A program made the position numbers and the translations under genes. From contig NZ_JAEHHL010000004.1 in the NCBI RefSeq assembly GCF_016623495.1, positions 62,001 to 126,000 on the forward strand: a stretch of DNA of 64,000 nt, written 5' to 3'. The notes beneath the pieces were generated by a model that was not told the DNA's origin, made no database searches, and saw nothing but the letters and a program-made list of their open reading frames with translations. Source of the stretch: Thermohalobaculum xanthum (lineage in GTDB: Bacteria; Pseudomonadota; Alphaproteobacteria; Rhodobacterales; Rhodobacteraceae). Each line of letters begins with the position of its first letter. Position 1 is the stretch's first letter. Below, one piece after another: positions 53,329 to 61,860 of this stretch.

Positions 53329-54876
53329 TCACAGCAGGAACTGGCGCAGTGCCGGGTTGCCGGTCTCCTCGCTGAACCAGAAGCCGAGGCGGGCGAGATC
53401 CGCCTCGAAGGCCGCATCCTCCGCCTCCTTCACCGCGAAGCCCGCGAGCACCCTGCCATAGGCGGCGGCGCGGTTGCGGTAGTGGAACATCGTGATGTTC
53501 CAGCGCGTGCCCAGGGTCTCCAGGAACTGGAAGAGCGCGCCCGGCCGCTCGGGGAACTCGAAGCGGAACAGGCGCTCGCGCTCCAGCGCCGGGGCGGGGC
53601 CGCCGACCATGTGGCGCACATGCAGCCGCGCGACCTCGTTCTGGGTGTAATCGGCGACCGCGTAGCCCGCGCCCACCAGCGTCTCGCGGATCGCCACGCG
53701 CTCGGCCGCCGAGCCCAACTGGACACCGACATAGACCTGGGCTTCGTGGGCGGCGCGGAAGCGGTAGTTGAACTCGGTGATCGACCGGCGCCCGATGGTG
53801 CGGCAGAAGCGCAGGAAGCTGCCCGTTTCCTCGGGGATGGTCACGCCGAACAGTGCCTCGTGCTCGCCCCCCACCTCGGCGCGCTCCGAGATATGGCCGA
53901 GGCGGTCGAAGTTCATGTTGGCGCCGGACAGCACGGCCACGAGGTCACCGTTCTCGGCACCGCTGCGCGCGATCCAGCGTTTCATGCCCGCCAGCGCCAG
54001 GGCGCCCGCCGGCTCGACGATGCTGCGGGTGTCCTCGAAGATGTCGCGGATCGCGGCGCAGACCTGGTCGACGCTGACGGTCACGACCTCGTCCACCCGA
54101 TCGCGCAGCAAGGCGAAGGTGATGTCACCCACCTGGCGCACGGCGCATCCATCCACGAAAAGCCCGACCTGGTCGAGCGGCACGGGCCGCCCGGCCTCCA
54201 GCGCCGCCGCGAGGCAGGCCGCGTCCTCGGGCTCGACCGCGACGATGCGGATCGAGGGGTCGAGCGCCTTGAGATAGACCGCCATCCCGGCGCAGAGCCC
54301 GCCGCCGCCGACCGGGACGAAGACCGCATCGATGCGGCCGCGGTGATCGGCGATCAGCTCCATCGCGACGGTTCCCTGGCCCGCGATCACGGCGGCGTCG
54401 TCGAAGGGCGGGATCAGCCGGCGCCCCTCGGTCGCCGCGATCGCATCGCCCCGGGCGGCCGCGTCGGAATAGCTGTCGCCGCACAGCTCGATCCGCGCGC
54501 CCAGCGCCTCGACCGCCTGGATCTTGATGCGCGGTGTCGTCTGCGGCATCACGATCACCGCGCTCACGCCAAGCTCGCGTGCCGCCAGTGCCACGCCCTG
54601 GGCGTGATTGCCGGCCGAGACGGCGACGACACCGGCCGCGCGCTCAGCCGGTTCAAGCTGGCGCATGCGGTTGTAGGCGCCGCGCAGCTTGAAGCTGAAG
54701 ACCGGCTGCAGATCCTCGCGCTTGAGCCAGATCTGGTTGCCCAGCCGCGCCGAGAGGCGGGACGCGGGCTCCAGCGGTGTGCGCCGCGCCACGTCGTAGA
54801 CCGGCGCGGTCAGGATCTCGCGCAGCCAGTGATTGGCGTCCTGCGGGACCGCGGCGCCCTGCGTCTCTGGAAGCAT
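53329..54876 (-). CDS. ilvA: Threonine ammonia-lyase (biosynthetic type)
   Basis: The 515-residue PLP enzyme deaminates threonine to 2-oxobutyrate, the first step to isoleucine. The Schiff-base lysine is in FSFKLRGAYNRM, with SAGNHAQGVALAA and the PLP-phosphate loop VGGGGLCAGM. Residues from about 335 form two ACT-like regulatory domains, as in the long feedback-inhibited form. It converges with the MdeB-like gene, 24 bp away. Confidence 0.95.
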   Translation of the reverse strand: MLPETQGAAVPQDANHWLREILTAPVYDVARRTPLEPASRLSARLGNQIWLKREDLQPVFSFKLRGAYNRMRQLEPAERAAGVVAVSAGNHAQGVALAARELGVSAVIVMPQTTPRIKIQAVEALGARIELCGDSYSDAAARGDAIAATEGRRLIPPFDDAAVIAGQGTVAMELIADHRGRIDAVFVPVGGGGLCAGMAVYLKALDPSIRIVAVEPEDAACLAAALEAGRPVPLDQVGLFVDGCAVRQVGDITFALLRDRVDEVVTVSVDQVCAAIRDIFEDTRSIVEPAGALALAGMKRWIARSGAENGDLVAVLSGANMNFDRLGHISERAEVGGEHEALFGVTIPEETGSFLRFCRTIGRRSITEFNYRFRAAHEAQVYVGVQLGSAAERVAIRETLVGAGYAVADYTQNEVARLHVRHMVGGPAPALERERLFRFEFPERPGALFQFLETLGTRWNITMFHYRNRAAAYGRVLAGFAVKEAEDAAFEADLARLGFWFSEETGNPALRQFLL

Positions 54877-55067
54877 TCTTCGATCCTCGCGGAGAATTTC
54901 GGCCCGATCGCCATCGGCTAGCGCACCGGCGCGGTCTTGGCAAACGGAGAGGCGGCCACCGCCCGCTGCCGCGTGCCCCGGCGCAACCCCCGCATCGTCT
55001 GCCCGATCCTGTTCCGGTCCCCGCGCCCGCCGAGGCGCCCGGCATCCCCAAGAACAGGAGAACGGCC

Positions 55068-55892
55068 ATGAACGCCGCAGCCATCCGCACCCTTCAGACC
55101 ATCCTTGCCCGCGCCGGCGCCTATGCCGGCGAGATCGACGGCCTGCGCGGCCCGCGCACCGATGCCGCCGTGCAAGCCACGTTGGCGGGTGACACCACCG
55201 CGCCGGTGGGGTGGCGGGACTGGCCGGCCGGGCGCCAGGCGGTCGCGCTCCTGCAGATCATGAGCCGAGACGCAGGGATCGATCCGGGACCGGTCGATGG
55301 GCTCTGGGGGCCGAGGACCGAGGCCGCGGCGGCACGTCTCGCCCGGGACGAGCCGCCCTTGCCGCCGCGTCCCGGTGGCGGCGCGGCCCGCCCGGCGGCG
55401 GCCGTGGATTGGCCGAGCCAGGACCCGGTCGCGATGACTGCCTTCTATGGCCCCAACGGGGTGCCCGGCGGCCGCACCCCGCCACTGGCCAGGGTGCCGT
55501 GCCCCTGGCCGTTGCGGCTCGCCTGGGACCAGTCCGTGACGATCGGCGCCATTTCCATCCATGAAAGCTGCGCGGACAGCCTCGCACGGGTGCTGGCGCG
55601 CGTGCATGCCGCTTACGGCACCGAGGGCGCGCTGCGTCTTGGGCTCGACCTCTTCGGCGGCAGCTACAACCCGCGCCGGATGCGAGGCGGCTCGCGTTGG
55701 TCGGTCCATGCATGGGGGGCGGCGATCGATTGGGACCCTGCCCGCAACCGGCTGAGCTGGGGGCGCGATCGCGCCCGGCTCGCCGGGCCGGAATTTGCCG
55801 AATGGTGGTGTATCTGGGAGGACGAGGGCTGGACCAGCCTGGGCCGCGCGCGCAATTTCGACTGGATGCATGTGCAGGCGGCGCGTCTCTGA
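55068..55892 (+). CDS. M15-type zinc peptidase with two peptidoglycan-binding-like repeats
   Basis: A 274-residue protein. Two short repeats (about residues 5-35, AGEIDGLRGPRTDAAVQ, and 58-92, DPGPVDGLWGPRTEAAAARL) resemble peptidoglycan-binding domains. The C-terminal part has the zinc motif SVHAWGAAIDWDP and the terminal NFDWMHVQ of M15 D-Ala-D-Ala carboxypeptidases or endolysins. No signal peptide is visible, which recalls phage or gene-transfer-agent lysins, yet no phage genes are near. CAGGAG precedes ATG 55068. Confidence 0.78.
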   Translation: MNAAAIRTLQTILARAGAYAGEIDGLRGPRTDAAVQATLAGDTTAPVGWRDWPAGRQAVALLQIMSRDAGIDPGPVDGLWGPRTEAAAARLARDEPPLPPRPGGGAARPAAAVDWPSQDPVAMTAFYGPNGVPGGRTPPLARVPCPWPLRLAWDQSVTIGAISIHESCADSLARVLARVHAAYGTEGALRLGLDLFGGSYNPRRMRGGSRWSVHAWGAAIDWDPARNRLSWGRDRARLAGPEFAEWWCIWEDEGWTSLGRARNFDWMHVQAARL

Positions 55893-55963
55893 GCCCCGGC
55901 CGATTCCGGCTTGCATCCATCGATAATAAGTCTATACATAATCCCGCGAACCATCTTGCGGGG

Positions 55964-57334
55964 ATGATGATGACTGCTGTCTTTGCGCGCCACGCTCTGC
56001 TGCCCGGCGGCTGGGCCGAGAACGTCGAGATCGAGATCGCCGATGACGGCACCATCGCCGCGATCCGCACCGGCGCGCAGGCGCGCACGGACCCAGCGCG
56101 GATCGTCATGGCCGCTCCGGCGAACCTGCACAGCCACACTTTCCAGCGCGCCATGGCCGGCATGACCGAGCACCGCGCCGAGGGGCGCGACAATTTCTGG
56201 AGCTGGCGCTCGCTGATGTACCGCTTCCTCGATCACCTCACCCCCGAGGAGATCGAGGCGATCGCCGCCTTTGCCTTCGTCGAGATGCTCGAGGCCGGCT
56301 TCGCCGCCTGCGCCGAGTTCCACTACGTCCACCACCGCCCGGGCGGCGAGCCCTATGCCAATCTGGCCGAGACCTCCGAGCGGATCATGGCCGCGGCCGG
56401 CGCGGCCGGGGTCGGGCTGACCCATCTGCCGGTTCTCTATACCTATGGCGGCGCGGACGGGCAGCCGCTTGCCGGCGGGCAGCTGCGCTTCGGCTGCGAC
56501 CTCGACCGTTTTGCCCGCCTCGTCGAAGACGCGGGCGCAGCACTCGGTCGCATGCTTCCCCGCGACGCCCGCCTTGGCATCGCGCCGCATTCGCTCCGGG
56601 CCACCACGCCCGAGCAGCTTGGCCGGCTCGGCGCGATGTTCGCGCAGGGCCCGATCCACATCCACGCCGCCGAACAGCCCAAAGAGGTCGAGGATGTCGA
56701 GGCCTGGCTCGGCGCCCGACCGGTCGAGTGGCTGCTGGGTCAGCTCGACATCGGGCCGCGCTGGTGTTTCATCCACTCCACCCACATGACGAGCGCCGAG
56801 ACCGAGGGGCTCGCGCGGTCGGGCGCGGTGGCGGGGCTCTGCCCGATCACCGAGGCCAACCTGGGCGACGGCCCGTTCAACGGCCCGGCCTACCTTGCCG
56901 CGGGCGGCGCCATCGGCATCGGGTCGGACTCGAACGTGCAGATCTCGGTCGCGGCCGAACTGCGCCAGATGGAATACAGCCAGCGCCTTCGCGATCTCGC
57001 GCGCAACGTCATGCTGACCGGGCCGGGATCGGTCGGCGAAGGGCTCTACGCCCGGATCCTTGCCGGGGGCGCGCAGGCGCTCGCACGCCCTTCCGGAGCG
57101 CTCGAGCCGGGCAAGCTGGCCGATCTCGTGGCGCTCGATGCCGAGGACATCGCCTTTGCCGGGCTCAGGCCGGCGCAGTTCCTCGACGGCTGGATCTTCG
57201 GCGGCGCGGCGGGCGTGGTGCGCGATGTCTGGTCGGCCGGGCGCCATATGGTGCGCGACGGGCGCCACGTCGCGCGCGACGGGGTCGAGCTCGCCTACCG
57301 CCGCGCCATGGCGGGGCTTCTCGAGCGGATCTGA
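55964..57334 (+). CDS. hutF: Formimidoylglutamate deiminase
   Basis: The 456-residue amidohydrolase converts N-formimidoylglutamate to N-formylglutamate in the five-step histidine degradation path. Metal ligands lie in NLHSHTFQRAM, HIHAAEQPKE, FIHSTHMT and GIGSDSNVQ. Three consecutive ATG codons (55964, 55967, 55970) are possible starts. TCTATACATA at 55931-55940 upstream may be a half-matched HutC operator. The other hut genes are not in this window; the HutC regulator follows directly. Confidence 0.93.
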   Translation: MMMTAVFARHALLPGGWAENVEIEIADDGTIAAIRTGAQARTDPARIVMAAPANLHSHTFQRAMAGMTEHRAEGRDNFWSWRSLMYRFLDHLTPEEIEAIAAFAFVEMLEAGFAACAEFHYVHHRPGGEPYANLAETSERIMAAAGAAGVGLTHLPVLYTYGGADGQPLAGGQLRFGCDLDRFARLVEDAGAALGRMLPRDARLGIAPHSLRATTPEQLGRLGAMFAQGPIHIHAAEQPKEVEDVEAWLGARPVEWLLGQLDIGPRWCFIHSTHMTSAETEGLARSGAVAGLCPITEANLGDGPFNGPAYLAAGGAIGIGSDSNVQISVAAELRQMEYSQRLRDLARNVMLTGPGSVGEGLYARILAGGAQALARPSGALEPGKLADLVALDAEDIAFAGLRPAQFLDGWIFGGAAGVVRDVWSAGRHMVRDGRHVARDGVELAYRRAMAGLLERI

Positions 57335-57345
57335 GGAACAGGGAC

Positions 57346-58062
57346 GTGGTCAGCTACAAGAGCATCAAGGCCGAGATCCTCAACGGCATCGTCGGGCGCC
57401 AATGGGCGCCGGGCGAGCTGATCCCGAACGAGGAGGATCTGGCCCGCGATTATGGCTGCTCGCGCTCGACCGTGAACCGCGCGCTGCAGGAACTGGCCGA
57501 TCTTGGCATCCTCGAGCGGCGGCGCAAGGCAGGCACGCGGGTGGCCCAGCGCACCTCGCGCGGCGCGCTGATCCAGATCCAGATCGTGCGCTCCGAGATC
57601 GAGCAGAGCGGCCGGCGCTACGGCTACGTGCTGCTCCACCGCGAAGTGCAGGCAGCCGACAGCGCCACCGCCGGGCTGATCGATGCGCCCCGGGGCAAGC
57701 CGCTCCTGCATCTGCGCTGTCTGCACCTCGCCGACGGCGTGCCCTACCAGCTCGAGAGCCGCTGGATCAGCCTCGTCGCATTGCCGTCGGCCCGCGACGT
57801 CGATTTCGAGAGCGTCGGGCCGAACGAGTGGCTGGTCACGCAGGTCCCCTATTCCCGGTCCGAGCATATCTTCAGCGCCGCGCCCCCGAATGCCGAGGAG
57901 CGTGAGCGACTGCGCCTGCGGCCCGACGAGCCGGTCTTCGTGATCGAGCGGCGCACCTGGCTCGCGGCGCAGGCGCTGACCTATGTGCGCCTGGCGCATC
58001 CCGGCCTGAGCTATCGCATGATCTCGCGCGAGGACGATCTGCTCGACGAGACGGAGTCATGA
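57346..58062 (+). CDS. hutC: GntR/HutC-family histidine utilisation regulator
   Basis: A 238-residue repressor with a GntR winged helix (about residues 1-70, LIPNEEDLARDYGCSRSTVNRAL) and a UTRA effector domain (about 90-235, ending ERRTWLAAQALTYVRLAHPG). It starts with GTG 57346 behind GAGGAACAGGGAC, 11 bp after hutF, so both are in one operon. HutC releases its sites when urocanate accumulates; linkage to hutF makes the identity likely. Confidence 0.88.
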   Translation: MVSYKSIKAEILNGIVGRQWAPGELIPNEEDLARDYGCSRSTVNRALQELADLGILERRRKAGTRVAQRTSRGALIQIQIVRSEIEQSGRRYGYVLLHREVQAADSATAGLIDAPRGKPLLHLRCLHLADGVPYQLESRWISLVALPSARDVDFESVGPNEWLVTQVPYSRSEHIFSAAPPNAEERERLRLRPDEPVFVIERRTWLAAQALTYVRLAHPGLSYRMISREDDLLDETES

Positions 58063-58123
58063 TCCAGTCTCGTATTTCCACAAGGCTTCATTTCGACCCC
58101 GAACCCATTGTTCAGAGGCAGCC

Positions 58124-59368
58124 ATGATTGTCAGGAGTTTCGCCGCCATGGCGGTGATCGCGGCCGTGATGGCCGCAGGCGGCGCATCGGCCCAGCAGCG
58201 CGCGGTGGACGGTGCGCTCGCCTATCGCGCGCGCATCGCCTTGCCCGAGGGCGCGCTCGCCGTGGTCGAGGCGCGTGATGCGACCGGCGCGCTGGTGGCC
58301 GAGTTGCGCGAGGCGACGGCGGGCCGGCAGGTGCCGATCCCGTTCTCGATCGACCTGCCCACGGAGGGCGACATCGTCCTGCGCGCGGTCTTGCTCGACG
58401 GCGGCCTGCCGCTGTGGCTGAGCGAGCCCCTCACCGTCGCGGCCAGTGAAGGCCCCGAAACGGTGGGCGAGATCGTCCTCGGCCCGGTGCCCGAAAGCGG
58501 GACCGCGCAGCTTTTCCGCTGCGGCGAGGAGGAACTGCTGCTGAGCCTGCATGGCGAGCACGCGGTGCTCCGCGCCCGGGGGCGGCTGATCGCGCTGGCC
58601 GGGGTGCCCGCGGGCTCGGGCGCGCGCTTCGAGGCGCCCGGCGATCCCGCGACCTTCGTCTGGTCGAAGGGGGGCGAGGCGATGGCCGCCATCGGAGGCG
58701 ACGAGCGCAAGGGATGCCTCGCCGGGGTGCCGCAGGCCGAGCCGACGCTCAGGGCGCGCGGCAACGAGCCCGGTTGGAACTTCGAGATCGCAGCCGGCCG
58801 CGTGCTCCTGATCAGCGACTATGGCGCCAGCCGGCAGGAGGCCGGGCTTCCCGACCCGCAGTTCGAGGGGGACGCGATCGTCTACAGGTTGGCCGAGCCC
58901 GAAACCGTGATCCGCATCGGTCCCGGCATCTGCCATGACGACGCGACCGGCATGCCCTTTGGCAACACCGCGACGGTCGAGACCGGCGGGGGCGTGCTGC
59001 ATGGCTGCGCTGGCGAGGCCATCGACCTTCTGACCGGCGCCGAATGGGTGGTCGAGGACATCGGCGGCGCGGGCCTGATCGACAGCTCGCGCGTCACGCT
59101 TGGCTTCGCGGGACCCGCCGGCGAAGGCCGCGTGTCGGGGCAGGGCGGCTGCAACCGCTACAACGGCGGCTTCACCCTCACCGGCGAGGGGCTTGGCTTC
59201 GGGCCCGCTGCCGCGACGATGATGGCCTGCGCCGAGGCACTGATGAACCAGGAGCAGGCCTTCTTCGCCGCGCTCGCCGATGTCGTGGGCTTCGACATCG
59301 ACGAGACCGGCGCCCTGCGCCTCAAGGCGGTGGACGGACGAACGCTGATCCTCGCGCGGCGGGGCTGA
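58124..59368 (+). CDS. Exported multidomain protein: YbaY, MliC-like, META
   Basis: A 414-residue protein with a signal peptide (residues 1-24, ending ASAQ). Domains in order: YbaY-type beta domain (about 28-118, ALAYRARIALPEGALAVVEARD), an MliC-like lysozyme-inhibitor domain (about 130-200, with Cys133 and Cys198 as the likely disulphide), a COG3650-like segment (about 208-295, ARGNEPGWNFEI), and a META/HslJ domain (about 303-412, SGQGGCNRYNGGF and MMACAEALMNQEQAFF). The set points to envelope stress or lysozyme defence in the periplasm. Family calls are from memory of motifs. Confidence 0.78.
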   Translation: MIVRSFAAMAVIAAVMAAGGASAQQRAVDGALAYRARIALPEGALAVVEARDATGALVAELREATAGRQVPIPFSIDLPTEGDIVLRAVLLDGGLPLWLSEPLTVAASEGPETVGEIVLGPVPESGTAQLFRCGEEELLLSLHGEHAVLRARGRLIALAGVPAGSGARFEAPGDPATFVWSKGGEAMAAIGGDERKGCLAGVPQAEPTLRARGNEPGWNFEIAAGRVLLISDYGASRQEAGLPDPQFEGDAIVYRLAEPETVIRIGPGICHDDATGMPFGNTATVETGGGVLHGCAGEAIDLLTGAEWVVEDIGGAGLIDSSRVTLGFAGPAGEGRVSGQGGCNRYNGGFTLTGEGLGFGPAAATMMACAEALMNQEQAFFAALADVVGFDIDETGALRLKAVDGRTLILARRG

Positions 59369-59415
59369 GCGGCGGGGCTGGGCGCTGGCGCCACCCACGC
59401 CGGCAGGCTGGCGCG

Positions 59416-60348
59416 TCAGGCTGCTTCGAGCGCCAGCCTGTCGAGTTCCGAGCCTAGGAACTGCGCGATCGCGCGCATGCCGGTCAGCTTGACCTCGGTC
59501 GCCGCCTCGGCGGCGGCGTTGTAGTTGGTGTTGGTGTTCACGTCATAGACCAGCGGCACGCCGTCGCGGCCGGTGGCGAACTCGATGCCCGCGATCTCGA
59601 TCCCCGTGATCCGCAGGAAGCGCTCGAGGCGCGCGCGCAGGGTGTCGTCGATGCGCTCGATCACCTTGAAGGCGGGGCGCGTCTTGCCGGGCACCTCGCA
59701 GACATCGGCGGGGCAGAGCTCGAAGCCGTCCGACGTGTCGACCTCGACGGCATAGAGGAAGCGGCCGCCCACGAACTCGGCGCGGGTGATGATCGGCTCG
59801 GGTGTCTCGACCGCTGCCTGCAGCAGATGCGTGCCGTCGAGCGGCTCGTCGAAGTTGTCCGAGGCGACATGCTCGGCCAGCGCGTCGGCATTCTCGAGCA
59901 GCCGGACCCCAAGGCCCTTGCCGCCGCGATTGGGCTTGAGGATGAAGCGCCCGGTTCCGAACGCCGCGCGGGCCGCCTCGACCAGCCGGTCGCGCCCCAC
60001 GACCGCGACCGTGCGCGGGGTCTGGATGCCGGCGCGCGCCAGCGCTGCGTACTGGCGGACCTTGCTGATCTCGAGGTCGAGCGCCGCGGGGCCGTTGACC
60101 ACCCGCCGGCCGTGCTGCGTCAGCCAGGCCAGCGTCGCGGCCGTCAGTTCCGCCGAGAAGCGGTGCCCCCGCGTGTGCGACGAGGCGCTCATGCGGTTGT
60201 AGAAGACGCCCTCGGGCGGGGGTGCGCCCAGGTCGATCGCGCGCTCGACCAGGAACCAGTCCTCCCAGGGCGCGCCGGTTTCGTCGAGCGCGGCCGCCAG
60301 CGGCGGCAGCCAGTCGGGGTTCTCGTGCAGCACATGAATCTTCGGCAT
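59416..60348 (-). CDS. ATP-grasp ligase (RimK-like)
   Basis: A 310-residue ATP-grasp protein. An N-terminal domain with HTRGHRFSAE is followed by the ATP-binding lysines and glycine loop GRFILKPNRGGKGLG and the metal-binding IEFATGRDGVPLVYDVNTNTN (residues about 265-285). It probably forms an amide or peptide bond between a carboxylate and an amine; the substrates are unknown. AGGAG precedes ATG 60348. It diverges from the Rieske oxygenase gene over a 272-bp AT-rich gap. Confidence 0.85.
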   Translation of the reverse strand: MPKIHVLHENPDWLPPLAAALDETGAPWEDWFLVERAIDLGAPPPEGVFYNRMSASSHTRGHRFSAELTAATLAWLTQHGRRVVNGPAALDLEISKVRQYAALARAGIQTPRTVAVVGRDRLVEAARAAFGTGRFILKPNRGGKGLGVRLLENADALAEHVASDNFDEPLDGTHLLQAAVETPEPIITRAEFVGGRFLYAVEVDTSDGFELCPADVCEVPGKTRPAFKVIERIDDTLRARLERFLRITGIEIAGIEFATGRDGVPLVYDVNTNTNYNAAAEAATEVKLTGMRAIAQFLGSELDRLALEAA

Positions 60349-60589
60349 CGCGCATCTCCTCGGCCCGCGCCGGGGACATCGCGCGCCGCCCGCCGCATCG
60401 TATTCCCGCCGAGATGGGCGAGTCACGCATTATTTACAACACAATGCGAACTAAAAAATTATTTCACATAATAATATCATAAAATAACCAGCGTCACGTT
60501 GGCTCCGCCGGTATCTTCGCGCGCCGGCCGCGGCGCCTGCCGGAAGGGTGCCAAGCAATGCGATTGCCAAACGCCGAAGAGTATTTTAT

Positions 60590-60603
60590 TTTGAGCGCTC
60601 AAA
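60590..60603. promoter_or_regulatory. Perfect 14-bp palindrome before the Rieske gene
   Basis: TTTGAGCGCTCAAA is a perfect palindrome in an unusually AT-rich stretch, 17 bp before ATG 60621. It looks like an operator. It would fall inside the coding region if the gene began at ATG 60558, which is one reason to prefer the later start. The AT-rich 60420-60480 region may hold the divergent promoters. Confidence 0.5.
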
Positions 60604-60620
60604 TAAATTTGAGGTCCGAA

Positions 60621-61826
60621 ATGCCGCTCGAGAACGACCTGCTTAGCGTCCCCAACGACTGGGACCGGCGCGGATTGCCCGCCTGGACCTACACCAGCGA
60701 GGAGCTGCTCGAGCTCGAGGCCGAGCACCTGTTCCGTCGCCACTGGCAGATCGTGTGCCACGTGGCGGACGTGCCCGAGGCGGGCGACTTCATCACCCTC
60801 GACGTCGTGGGCGAGCGTGCGCTCGTGGTGCGCGGCCGCGACGGCGAGGTGCGCGCCTTCCACAATCTCTGCCGCCATCGCGGCTCGCGCGTCGTGGCGG
60901 GCGAGCGCGGCAACATCCGCGGCGCCATCATCTGCCCCTTCCACGGCTGGACCTACGATCTGGACGGCTGCCTGCGCGGCGTCGCGCATCCCAAGAGCCT
61001 GCCACCCCTCGATCCGGTCGACTGGGGCCTCAAGCCGCTCGAGATGGAGACCTGGAACGGCTTCGTCTTCGTGCGCTTCAAGCCGGGCCCGCAACCCGCC
61101 GTGGCCGAGCTGATGGCCCGTCACGAGGCCGAATTGGCCCCCTATGGCCTGGCCGAGCACAAGGCCGCCGAGCCCGTCGACTGGGGCGAGGAAAGCCCGG
61201 TGAACTGGAAGGCCGTGCGCGACGTGGACAACGAGGGCTACCACGTCCCCATGGCGCATCCGGGGCTGCACGACCTCTATGGCCGCTACTACTTCGATGA
61301 ATCCTTCCACGCGGGCACCTCGCGCAGCTTCGCCACCTTCAATCCCGGCCCCGGCAGGCTGTGGAGCGTGCGCGCCTACAAGTCGATCCTGCCCGAGGCG
61401 ACGTGGCTGCCCGAAAGCCACCGCCGGGCCTGGCTCTATATCGGCATCTTCCCCAACTCGGTGATCGCCTGCTACCCGGACAGCTGCATGTTCTACCAGG
61501 AGTTTCCGCTGGCGGTGGACCGCACGCGGCTGCGCGGCGCGGTATATCGCCAGCCCGACGAGACGCGCGCCATGCGCGCCGCGCGCTACCTCAGCAGCCG
61601 GATCGACCGCATCACCGCCGAGGAGGACAAGCAGCTCACGATCTGGTCGTGCGAGGCGACCCGCTCCTCGGCCTATGACGGGATCATGCTCTCGGACCTC
61701 GAATACGGCGTGAAGAGCTATCATGACCACTTGCGCGCGGCGCTTCCGGTGGTGAATCTGCTCGAGCCCCCCGAGCGGGGCGAGATGGCGGAGGCCAACG
61801 ACCGCATGAGCCCGGAGCGCGGATGA
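60621..61826 (+). CDS. Rieske non-haem iron oxygenase, large subunit
   Basis: A 401-residue ring-hydroxylating-type oxygenase. The Rieske 2Fe-2S ligands are Cys84 and His86 (LCRHRGSRV) and Cys105 and His108 (CPFHGWTYD). The mononuclear iron site lies in DVDNEGYHVPMAHPGLHD. Enzymes of this group include quaternary-amine demethylases such as those for stachydrine, carnitine or glycine betaine; the substrate is not certain. ATG 60621 has TTGAGG at good spacing, while ATG 60558 has GGAAGG and would add 21 residues. It leads an ABC transporter operon of the spermidine/putrescine type. Confidence 0.88.
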   Translation: MPLENDLLSVPNDWDRRGLPAWTYTSEELLELEAEHLFRRHWQIVCHVADVPEAGDFITLDVVGERALVVRGRDGEVRAFHNLCRHRGSRVVAGERGNIRGAIICPFHGWTYDLDGCLRGVAHPKSLPPLDPVDWGLKPLEMETWNGFVFVRFKPGPQPAVAELMARHEAELAPYGLAEHKAAEPVDWGEESPVNWKAVRDVDNEGYHVPMAHPGLHDLYGRYYFDESFHAGTSRSFATFNPGPGRLWSVRAYKSILPEATWLPESHRRAWLYIGIFPNSVIACYPDSCMFYQEFPLAVDRTRLRGAVYRQPDETRAMRAARYLSSRIDRITAEEDKQLTIWSCEATRSSAYDGIMLSDLEYGVKSYHDHLRAALPVVNLLEPPERGEMAEANDRMSPERG

Positions 61827-61860
61827 ACGACCGACGACGAAGCGGCCCGGAGGCGCGGGC

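Noticed and set aside
60558-60620. Earlier ATG for the Rieske oxygenase
   Set aside because: It has a possible ribosome-binding site, but the added 21 codons are AT-rich and span a perfect palindrome, more like regulatory DNA; kept only as an alternative.
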